13,904 bases of DNA from Gemmatimonadota bacterium. GTDB taxonomy: Bacteria; Gemmatimonadota; Gemmatimonadetes; Palauibacterales; Palauibacteraceae. Position 1 is the first letter of the stretch. Each line of letters opens with the position of its first letter. Position numbers and translations under genes: made by a program. The stretch is from contig JAOTWC010000014.1 in the NCBI GenBank assembly GCA_029863105.1, positions 1-13,904 of the forward strand, written 5' to 3'. The notes under the pieces are model-generated. The model saw nothing but the letters and a program-made list of their open reading frames with translations. It was not told the origin of the DNA and ran no database searches. Below, piece after piece: positions 7,832 to 13,458 of the stretch.

Positions 7832-9031
7832 ATGCCAGTATTCAGTTACAGCGCCCGCACCCTGTCGGGAGACCTGCGCCGCGACTCGATCGACGTGCCG
7901 TCCCGCGACGACGTCATTGCATTTCTGCGCAGCCAGAGGCTCATCCCGGTATCGGTCCGGGAGAAGCCAAAGGGGATCAATTTTTCGTTCGGCAAGAAGG
8001 TCAAAAACCGAGACATCGTGATCATGACCCGTCAGTTCGCCACGATGGTCAACGCCGGACTGCCGCTCGTCCAGTCACTGGATATCCTGGTAAAACAGAG
8101 TAGCAGCGAACTCCTGCAGACGTCCCTCGGGGCCATCCAGCACGATGTGGAGTCAGGAAACACGCTCGCAGATGCGCTCGGTCAGCATCCGAAGGTATTT
8201 ACGGAGCTGTACGTGAACATGGTCTCCGCCGGGGAGACGGGCGGTATTCTGGACACGATCATGAACCGGCTGGCGGTGTTCCTGGAAAAGAACGAGGCCC
8301 TGGCCCGGAAGGTACGGGCGGCCATGGTGTATCCGGCCGTGGTCAGCGTGGTCGCACTGTCTGCGATCGTCGTGCTTCTGCTGTTCGTGATCCCGACGTT
8401 TCAGGAGATGTTCGCTTCGTTTGATCAACAGCTTCCGTTGCCGACGCGGATCGTGATCGGCGCCTCGGACTTTCTCCAGAGCTACTGGTGGGCGCTTGGC
8501 GCAGGGGGACTCGGTGCCACGACCATGTTCCGCGGTTGGATAAAGACGTCCTCCGGTCGGCTGACCTTCGACCGAATCATGCTCGCCATGCCCATCCTCG
8601 GGAATGTGGCGCTGAAGTCCGCTGTCGCGCGTTTCACGCGCACGTTGGGGACGCTCCTGAGTTCGGGTGTGTCCATTCTCGAGGGGCTCGAGATCACCGC
8701 CAAGACGTCGGGGAACCGGGTGATCCACGACGCCGTGATGACCAGTCGTGCGTCGATCGCTGGCGGTGAGTCCATTTCGCAACCGCTCGCCAAGGCTGAC
8801 GTCTTCCCGCCGATGGTTACGCAGATGATCAGCGTGGGTGAAGAGACCGGAGACCTGGACGGGATGCTCACGAAAATCGCCGATTTCTACGATGAAGAAG
8901 TGGACGTCGCGGTCGAAGCGCTCCTGAAGGCTATGGAGCCGATCATGATCGTCGTCCTCGGGTCGATCGTAGGCGGAATGATCGTGGCGATGTACCTTCC
9001 GATCTTCAGCGTGATCAACACGATTCAGTAA
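7832..9031 (+). CDS. pilC: Type IV pilus inner-membrane platform protein PilC
   Basis: This 399-residue protein has the standard PilC/GspF layout: an N-terminal soluble segment, two tandem T2SSF repeats and three predicted membrane helices (about 166-189, 217-234 and 370-392). Each repeat contains the family turn (SAGETGGIL at 132-140, SVGEETGDL at 334-342). PilC sits in the inner membrane and couples the PilB and PilT hexamers to pilin insertion or removal. The ATG at 7832 is chosen because it follows a G-rich Shine-Dalgarno stretch (7814-7821) and gives the usual N-terminus MPVFSYSARTLSG. The same frame stays open further upstream, but only inside the 3' end of pilT. The gene starts 17 bases after the pilT stop, so the two are cotranscribed. 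Confidence 0.95.
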   Translation: MPVFSYSARTLSGDLRRDSIDVPSRDDVIAFLRSQRLIPVSVREKPKGINFSFGKKVKNRDIVIMTRQFATMVNAGLPLVQSLDILVKQSSSELLQTSLGAIQHDVESGNTLADALGQHPKVFTELYVNMVSAGETGGILDTIMNRLAVFLEKNEALARKVRAAMVYPAVVSVVALSAIVVLLLFVIPTFQEMFASFDQQLPLPTRIVIGASDFLQSYWWALGAGGLGATTMFRGWIKTSSGRLTFDRIMLAMPILGNVALKSAVARFTRTLGTLLSSGVSILEGLEITAKTSGNRVIHDAVMTSRASIAGGESISQPLAKADVFPPMVTQMISVGEETGDLDGMLTKIADFYDEEVDVAVEALLKAMEPIMIVVLGSIVGGMIVAMYLPIFSVINTIQ

Positions 9032-9068
9032 TAACGCCCCGATCCGCCGCGCCGGGCGCGGAGTGTGC

Positions 9069-9473
9069 ATGACGGACCTTTCGGGACTGATCGGACGAAC
9101 GGAGCCGCAACTCACGAGCCTCCTCGGCCCACCGAAGTCGCGAAGAGAAACCGGGGCGGACGTGTGGTGTGTGTTTGCTCCCGCCGACCTGGAGTGCCGC
9201 GTACGGTTTCGGGATGCAGACGGCGGCCGACGCTGTGCCTCGTGGACCGCGTCATTCGCCGACGGCTTCCGCACGCTGGCCGACGCAACCTCCGCCGTGG
9301 GGTTGTGGCCGGCTGCCAGCCCGGATGAGTCGGCGGAATCCGTCCACGCGCCGCTTGTCCGGCGAGCGATTCGCGGTCCTGAGGATCGCTTGGTCTACTC
9401 GCTCACCGCCACGGTACGGAACGGGCGGTTCGCCCAGATCTCCGTGTTCGACGAGGCCCCGGACTGGAGATGA
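9069..9473 (+). CDS. Small protein of unknown function between pilC and pilS
   Basis: I do not recognise this 134-residue protein with certainty. The ATG at 9069 is preferred to an in-frame GTG at 9063 because GGAG at 9060-9063 lies five bases before it. There is no signal peptide or membrane helix. The N-terminal half reads GLIGRTEPQLTSLLGPP, then VWCVF, LECRVRFRD and RRCASW. This loosely resembles the BamE/SmpA-like pattern in which a short helix and a LG-x-P turn precede a strand with a tryptophan and a cysteine-containing strand, but that likeness is by eye only. Cysteines 34, 43 and 56 are its only cysteines. It lies 37 bases after pilC and 72 bases before pilS in the same direction, so it is probably part of the pil transcript. 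A regulatory or accessory role in the pilus is inference only from position. Confidence 0.65.
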   Translation: MTDLSGLIGRTEPQLTSLLGPPKSRRETGADVWCVFAPADLECRVRFRDADGGRRCASWTASFADGFRTLADATSAVGLWPAASPDESAESVHAPLVRRAIRGPEDRLVYSLTATVRNGRFAQISVFDEAPDWR

Positions 9474-9488
9474 GCGGCAGCGCCGCCA

Positions 9489-9519
9489 GTAACCCTTTGC
9501 ATCCTGCAACGGTAACCCT
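9489..9519 (+). repeat. GTAACCCT direct repeat flanking the pilS palindrome
   Basis: GTAACCCT occurs at 9489-9496 and again at 9512-9519, 23 bases apart start to start. The two copies bracket the TTGCA-N3-TGCAA palindrome. They may form part of a composite protein-binding site. Confidence 0.45.
9497..9509. promoter_or_regulatory. Inverted repeat TTGCA-N3-TGCAA ahead of pilS (candidate PilR site)
   Basis: TTGCATCCTGCAA is a perfect 5+5 inverted repeat in the 72-base gap before pilS. The same element, with one spacer base changed and with the following CG also kept, recurs upstream of the pilin gene at 12817-12829. I found no third full copy in the window. It overlaps a possible -35 element, so a bound protein would be expected to affect pilS-pilR transcription. 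Confidence 0.55.
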
Positions 9520-9524
9520 ATCAT
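9497..9524 (+). promoter_or_regulatory. Possible sigma-70 type promoter of pilS-pilR
   Basis: TTGCAT (9497-9502) and TATCAT (9519-9524) are 16 bases apart. The -10 matches at five of six positions; the -35 matches only in its first three. Transcription would start near 9531. This is a weak call, given because it would explain a palindrome placed over the -35. Confidence 0.3.
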
Positions 9525-9545
9525 TGTCCAAGTCCGGATTGCGAA

Positions 9546-11411
9546 ATGCGCGTCCAGGACGTTTCTCGACTCCGAGGAGACGACGACCGGGTGCTGCGCT
9601 CAGCGACCACCGAACGCCGGCTTGCCGCGGCCCTGGAGCCGGTGCAGGTGCTGTACTGGATGTACGCCGTGCGGCTCCTGTTCTCGATCGGCGTATTCGG
9701 ATCCTCGCTGTTGATTCAGGACCTCACGCAGCCGCAGCTTCCGGGGTTGTTCAGCCCCGAGTACCGCGTCGCCACTCTTGGTCTCAGTGCGGCGACACTG
9801 CTCACTCCGCTTGCCTATTGGTACAGCCATCGACGGCGGCTGAAGCTTGGCGTCGTATTCATCTACGCCCAGGCGATGCTCGACATCCTGCTGGTCAACG
9901 GCATCGTCCACCTGACCGGCGGAAGCAGCAGCTATTTCACGTTTCTGTTCATCCCGCTGGCGGCCGTCTACGCGTTGATCCTCCCGCTCGGGCCGGCGGT
10001 ACTCGTCGCTCTGGCAAGCGGGTTGATCTACCTCATCGCGACGCTTCTGGCCTTCCCCGGCACGGTCGCGTGGGGACTGCTGCTCCAGGTCGGGATCTTC
10101 ACCATGGTCGCGGTCCTGGCGAGCCTGCTCGGGGCGCGGTTCCAGCAAGTTCGGATTCGCCTGCGAAGCGTGGAAGGGGAGCTGCGTCGGCTTGAACTGG
10201 ATACTGCCGACGTGCTGCGCATCGTCCCTTCGGGGGTGCTGACCGTCGACGAAGACTGGCGGCTCGTGTACATGAACCTGGCTGCCGCCGATCTCCTTCA
10301 GATCGATGTAGATACCTGGCTTGGACGCGAGCTCCGTACGCTGCTCGAAGTTCGGTCCATCAGCATGGCCACGGCGCTCCGGGAGGCGATGGAGACGGGT
10401 CGGCGAGTCAGGAACCGGGAGATCGAACTGCTTCCGCCTCTGGTGGAGCCGCACGCGCTTCCTGCCGCCTTCCAGGCACCGGATGGGGAGGCGCCTCCGC
10501 GGCGGGACCCGATTCCGGTGGCCCTCAGTACGTCTTCGCTGCAGGGGGCCGGTAGCGGAGCTTCCTTCGTCGTGTTGCTCCAGGATTTGCGGCCGGCAAG
10601 GCAACTGGAGGACCTGCGACTTCGTACGGGGCGACTGCAAGCCGTGGCCGAACTGTCGGCGTCGCTCGCCCACGAACTGCGGAATCCGATTGCCTCTGTC
10701 CGCAGCGCCGTGGAGCAGCTTTCCGGCCGGGCACACGCCTCCGAGAGCGACCAGGTTCTGGGGCGTCTGATCACGCGCGAGAGTGATCGTCTCAGTCGCA
10801 TCCTGGGAGATTTCAGCGACTTTGCCCGCGTGGATGTGGCCAGCCGCGAGCCGATCGACGTCGACCGCCTGATCCGCGACGTCGTCGAAACGGTCGCACA
10901 CCATCCCGGTGCCGATGGTCGTGCCGTATTCGACAGGCAGGTTGCGCCTGATCTCGGCGGGCTGTGGGGAGACCGGGAACTCCTTCACCGGACGCTTCTG
11001 AATCTCGTGTTGAACGCCGTTCAGGTCGGAGATCCGGACGGGACCGTGAACATCCGAATCGTGGCCGACGCGCTGCGGCCGGATCTCGTGCCGCAGGAAA
11101 TGTCCCTGGGCGTTCCGGTGCGGATTCGGGTGATGGACGACGGACCGGGCATCGATCCCGCAGACCTGCCGCGAATCTTCGACCCCTTCTTCACCCGACG
11201 GCAGGGTGGCAGCGGTCTGGGGCTGTCGGTGGCTCACCGAGCCGTGCAGGCCCACGGGGGGGCTCTGATCGCCACCTCGACGCCAGGGCGGGGAGCGACC
11301 TTCGCGATCGTGCTGCCGCGGCGCGGACACCTGCCCCGGCCGCCCGAAGGCGTGGACGATCGCAGGACGGTGAATGCCGATTTTGACCAACTCTTACCGG
11401 AACGAGGATAG
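9546..11411 (+). CDS. pilS: PilS-like sensor histidine kinase
   Basis: This 621-residue kinase has six predicted N-terminal membrane helices (about 37-57, 75-94, 101-121, 129-147, 150-170 and 175-197), the PilS pattern. A PAS-like domain (about 215-290) and a proline-rich linker follow. The HisKA box SLAHELRNPIASV carries the phospho-accepting His376. The ATPase domain has the N box NLVLNAVQ (486-493), DDGPGID, FDPFFTRR and GSGLGLSVAH. In Pseudomonas and Myxococcus PilS senses pilin level in the membrane and phosphorylates PilR; the same role is inferred here from pilR downstream and the pilin gene after it. The ATG at 9546 has no clear Shine-Dalgarno. A GTG at 9591 (residue 16) follows GAGGAG at 9574-9579 and would still leave every helix intact, so the true start may be there. 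The kinase call is certain; the PilS name rests on architecture and context. Confidence 0.9.
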   Translation: MRVQDVSRLRGDDDRVLRSATTERRLAAALEPVQVLYWMYAVRLLFSIGVFGSSLLIQDLTQPQLPGLFSPEYRVATLGLSAATLLTPLAYWYSHRRRLKLGVVFIYAQAMLDILLVNGIVHLTGGSSSYFTFLFIPLAAVYALILPLGPAVLVALASGLIYLIATLLAFPGTVAWGLLLQVGIFTMVAVLASLLGARFQQVRIRLRSVEGELRRLELDTADVLRIVPSGVLTVDEDWRLVYMNLAAADLLQIDVDTWLGRELRTLLEVRSISMATALREAMETGRRVRNREIELLPPLVEPHALPAAFQAPDGEAPPRRDPIPVALSTSSLQGAGSGASFVVLLQDLRPARQLEDLRLRTGRLQAVAELSASLAHELRNPIASVRSAVEQLSGRAHASESDQVLGRLITRESDRLSRILGDFSDFARVDVASREPIDVDRLIRDVVETVAHHPGADGRAVFDRQVAPDLGGLWGDRELLHRTLLNLVLNAVQVGDPDGTVNIRIVADALRPDLVPQEMSLGVPVRIRVMDDGPGIDPADLPRIFDPFFTRRQGGSGLGLSVAHRAVQAHGGALIATSTPGRGATFAIVLPRRGHLPRPPEGVDDRRTVNADFDQLLPERG

Positions 11412-11414
11412 AAG

Positions 11415-12782
11415 ATGCGCGAGAGACCGCTGCTGTTGCTGATCGACGACGAGCTCGGGTTGGTGGAGTCGCTGACCGTGTTGCTCGAAGATCAGGGATT
11501 CGAGGTAGTCTCCGAGCTCACCGGGGCCGACGGTGTATCCCGGTTCAAGGAACTGTCTCCCGACATCGTCCTCACCGACGTGCGCATGCCGAAGATGTCG
11601 GGGATCGAAGTGCTCGAGGAGATCCGCAGAACGACTCCGGAAGTCCCGGTCGTCCTGATGACGGCCCAGGCGTCCCTCCAGTCGGCGATCCAGGCCGTGA
11701 ACATCGGCGCCACGCACTACGTTCAGAAACCGTTCAAGAACGAAGAGCTCGTGGCGATCCTTCGGCGCTCGCTCGACTGGGGTCGTCTCAAGCAGGAAAA
11801 CGCGGGCCTGAAGCGCGAACTGAAGAAGCATCAGGCGCTCAACGTGGGCCGTCCGATCGGGGTCAGCCCCGCGTTCGAGGCATCGCTGAAGCTGGCCGAA
11901 AACGTGGCGGACAGCGACTCGACGATTCTGCTCGCCGGGGAGTCGGGAACGGGCAAGGAAGTGTTTGCCCGGTACATCCACGACCTGTCGGGCCGTTCCA
12001 CGCGGCGTTTCCTGTCATTGAACTGCGGGGCGCTGCCGGAGGGTCTTCTCGAGTCGGAACTGTTCGGACACACGAAGGGCAGCTTCACGGGCGCGGTGAA
12101 GGACAAGGAAGGTCTGTTTGTAGCGGCCTCCGGGGGAACGTTCTTCATGGACGAGGTCGGCGAGCTCTATCCCTCGACGCAAGTGAAGCTGCTTCGAGTA
12201 CTCCAGCAGCGTGAGGTAATCCCGGTGGGCTCCACCGAGCCGATTCCCGTTGATGTTCGGTTGATTGCGGCGACGAACCGTGAACTGGAGCGCGACATCG
12301 AGGAGGGACGGTTCCGGCGGGATTTGTACTACCGGCTCAATGTCATCTCCATGGTCCTTCCCAATCTGCGGGATCGAAAGGAAGATGTGCCGCTGCTGGC
12401 CGAGCATTTCCTCAGGCGGCATGCCGCGCGGTTGGGAGAAGAACCGAAGAAGTTGTCGTCCCGAGCCCAGGCCGTTCTGCAGGAGTACCACTGGCCTGGA
12501 AACGTCCGCGAACTCGAAAACGTCATCGAGCGTGCGGTCGTGTTGACTCCGGGATCCGCGATCAAGGTGGAGGCGTTCCCCGACCGGCTGACGGAAAGTC
12601 CGCCGGAGCCCCTGATCCAGGACCGCGCGACGCCCAACCCGCCCCTGGACACGATCGAGCGCGCCTACATCGAACATGTGTTGAGGGCCGAGGGCGGCAA
12701 CAAGACGCGAGCCGCAGAGATTCTGGGGATCGATCCCAGCACTCTGTACCGCAAAATCAAGCGATACGACCTGGACGCGTAG
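11415..12782 (+). CDS. pilR: PilR-like NtrC-family response regulator, sigma-54 activator
   Basis: This 455-residue protein has the full three-domain NtrC layout. The receiver domain has acidic residues D11-D12, phospho-acceptor D55 (VLTDVRMP) and K105. The AAA+ domain has Walker A GESGTGKE (175-182), the sigma-54 contact loop GSFTGA (222-227), Walker B GTFFMDEVGEL, and R-finger/sensor segments FRRDLYYRLNV and WPGNVRELENV. A Fis-type helix-turn-helix (GGNKTRAAEILGIDPSTLYRKI) ends the protein. Such proteins bind upstream enhancers and use ATP to open RpoN promoters. The gene starts three bases after the pilS stop, and its Shine-Dalgarno (GAGG, 11404-11407) lies inside the end of pilS, so kinase and regulator are translationally linked. 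Two GG-N10-GC promoters in this window, ahead of pilB and the pilin gene, are its likely targets. Confidence 0.93.
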   Translation: MRERPLLLLIDDELGLVESLTVLLEDQGFEVVSELTGADGVSRFKELSPDIVLTDVRMPKMSGIEVLEEIRRTTPEVPVVLMTAQASLQSAIQAVNIGATHYVQKPFKNEELVAILRRSLDWGRLKQENAGLKRELKKHQALNVGRPIGVSPAFEASLKLAENVADSDSTILLAGESGTGKEVFARYIHDLSGRSTRRFLSLNCGALPEGLLESELFGHTKGSFTGAVKDKEGLFVAASGGTFFMDEVGELYPSTQVKLLRVLQQREVIPVGSTEPIPVDVRLIAATNRELERDIEEGRFRRDLYYRLNVISMVLPNLRDRKEDVPLLAEHFLRRHAARLGEEPKKLSSRAQAVLQEYHWPGNVRELENVIERAVVLTPGSAIKVEAFPDRLTESPPEPLIQDRATPNPPLDTIERAYIEHVLRAEGGNKTRAAEILGIDPSTLYRKIKRYDLDA

Positions 12783-12795
12783 GGGTCGACGTGCA

Positions 12796-12800
12796 TTGCA
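12796..12800 (+). promoter_or_regulatory. Extra TTGCA half-site upstream of the pilin enhancer
   Basis: TTGCA at 12796 lies exactly 21 bases (two helical turns) before the TTGCA arm at 12817, so both could be bound on the same DNA face. A half-site alone is weak evidence. Confidence 0.3.
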
Positions 12801-12816
12801 TTAGCGCGTCTCCTTC

Positions 12817-12829
12817 TTGCACCCTGCAA
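12817..12829. promoter_or_regulatory. Inverted repeat TTGCA-N3-TGCAA upstream of the pilin gene (candidate PilR enhancer)
   Basis: TTGCACCCTGCAA is a perfect 5+5 inverted repeat whose centre is about 121 bases before the predicted pilin transcription start. That is the usual distance for an enhancer of an NtrC-family activator. It matches the pilS-upstream copy at 9497-9509 except for one spacer base, and the identity continues into CG after it. Confidence 0.6.
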
Positions 12830-12840
12830 CGCGATCCCTC

Positions 12841-12854
12841 GTGGACCGCTCCAC
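12841..12854. repeat. Inverted repeat GTGGA-N4-TCCAC between enhancer and promoter
   Basis: GTGGACCGCTCCAC has perfect 5-base arms around a 4-base centre. It lies between the TTGCA palindrome and the sigma-54 promoter and could be a second operator; short arms make chance possible. Confidence 0.35.
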
Positions 12855-12870
12855 CCGTCGGGCGCCGTCG

Positions 12871-12900
12871 TGACATAAGAATATTTATTACAGAATGTTA
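12871..12900. promoter_or_regulatory. AT-rich patch between enhancer and sigma-54 promoter
   Basis: Only 6 of 30 bases are G or C, including the run ATATTTATTA at 12881-12890, in an otherwise GC-rich window. Its place between the candidate enhancer and the promoter is where IHF- or HU-assisted bending is often found in sigma-54 systems. No clear IHF consensus was recognised. Confidence 0.4.
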
Positions 12901-12917
12901 CGCCATCTGGGCCGGCC

Positions 12918-12933
12918 GGGCACAGGGGTTGCC
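12918..12933 (+). promoter_or_regulatory. Sigma-54 (-24/-12) promoter of the pilin gene
   Basis: GGGCACA-GGGG-TTGCC has GG-N10-GC spacing (GG 12919-12920, GC 12931-12932) and matches 9 of 12 fixed positions of the RpoN consensus. It shares GGGCAC and TTGC with the pilB promoter at 4903. Transcription should start near 12944, leaving a leader of about 79 bases. RpoN plus PilR control of the major pilin is the established arrangement in Pseudomonas and Myxococcus. Confidence 0.68.
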
Positions 12934-12948
12934 TATACCGGGGTCACG

Positions 12949-12963
12949 GGAGGCAGAGCCTCC
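12949..12963 (+). promoter_or_regulatory. Hairpin at the 5' end of the predicted pilin mRNA, can compete with the Shine-Dalgarno
   Basis: GGAGGC-AGA-GCCTCC forms a perfect six-pair hairpin starting about five bases after the predicted transcription start. Its 3' arm CCTCC (12959-12963) is also complementary to the pilin Shine-Dalgarno GGAGG (13014-13018), so two structures exclude each other. A 5' stabilising hairpin is the simpler reading; a translational switch is speculative. Confidence 0.4.
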
Positions 12964-13013
12964 AGCGTTAACAGAGAGTGCCGACCAACGGCCAACAGTA
13001 CCCAAGCACGCAT

Positions 13014-13018
13014 GGAGG
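13014..13018 (+). promoter_or_regulatory. Ribosome binding site of the pilin gene
   Basis: GGAGG lies four bases before the ATG at 13023. It decides that start over an in-frame ATG at 12978, which would give an over-long prepilin leader. Confidence 0.75.
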
Positions 13019-13022
13019 AATC

Positions 13023-13394
13023 ATGCTTCGCGACACGAGAGGCTTTACGCTGATCGAACTGCTCATCGTGGTCGTGATCATCGGCATTCTGGCCGCGATC
13101 GCGATCCCGCAGTTTGCCAGCACCAAGGAACGCGCGTTCGACGCCACGGCAAAGAGCGATGTCCGGAACGCGATGGCGGCACAGGAGGCGTACTTCGCCG
13201 ACGGCCAGACGTACGCGCCGAACGCCTTGGCAACCGGAAACTTCACGACCAGCACCGGCATCGCGATCTCGACTTCAGCTGCCAGTGCCGGCGGCTACGC
13301 GGTGACCGCTTCCCATTCCAGTTCCGGCAACACGTTCTGGGTCCAGGTGGGTACGGGAAGTTCGATCGAGGGCAAGGTTCAGAAGTCGCCGTAA
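13023..13394 (+). CDS. pilA: Type IV major pilin (class IVa prepilin)
   Basis: This 123-residue prepilin has a seven-residue leader, MLRDTRG, followed by the peptidase site G/FTLIE. Mature numbering gives Phe1, Glu5 and Pro22, and an unbroken hydrophobic helix (LLIVVVIIGILAAIAIP) that anchors the subunit and packs the fibre core. Prepilin peptidase (not in this window) would cut and N-methylate it. The mature protein, 116 residues, is short for a class IVa pilin. Its globular part is rich in Ser, Thr, Ala and Gly and has no cysteine, so the usual C-terminal disulfide loop is absent. The gene is monocistronic in appearance: its own sigma-54 promoter lies upstream and a strong terminator downstream. 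It follows pilS-pilR, the position of a major pilin gene under PilR control. A minor pseudopilin is the alternative, but the dedicated promoter and terminator favour the major subunit. Confidence 0.9.
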   Translation: MLRDTRGFTLIELLIVVVIIGILAAIAIPQFASTKERAFDATAKSDVRNAMAAQEAYFADGQTYAPNALATGNFTTSTGIAISTSAASAGGYAVTASHSSSGNTFWVQVGTGSSIEGKVQKSP

Positions 13395-13418
13395 CCCTTC
13401 GATTGAAACCTGAGTTGG

Positions 13419-13453
13419 AAGAGCGCGGGGGGGGGACCCTCCGCGCTCTTTTT
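13419..13453 (+). terminator. Intrinsic terminator after the pilin gene
   Basis: AAGAGCGCGG (13419-13428) pairs perfectly with CCGCGCTCTT (13441-13450), the stem can extend through the G-run and ACCCT of the loop, and five T residues close it (13449-13453). It lies 24 bases after the pilin stop and should end an abundant short mRNA. Confidence 0.9.
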
Positions 13454-13458
13454 GCGTT

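Noticed and set aside
9536..9549. GG-N10-GC spacing overlapping the pilS ATG as a sigma-54 promoter
   Set aside because: It lacks the TTGC of the -12 element and overlaps the start codon.
9600..11390. Long open frame (596 codons) on the minus strand opposite pilS
   Set aside because: It is a shadow of the GC-rich kinase gene. Its translation shows low-complexity Arg, Gln and Gly and no domain, whereas the plus strand gives a full histidine kinase.
12978..13022. Upstream ATG giving a pilin with a 22-residue leader
   Set aside because: GGAGG at 13014-13018 serves the ATG at 13023, and a seven-residue leader is normal for class IVa prepilins.
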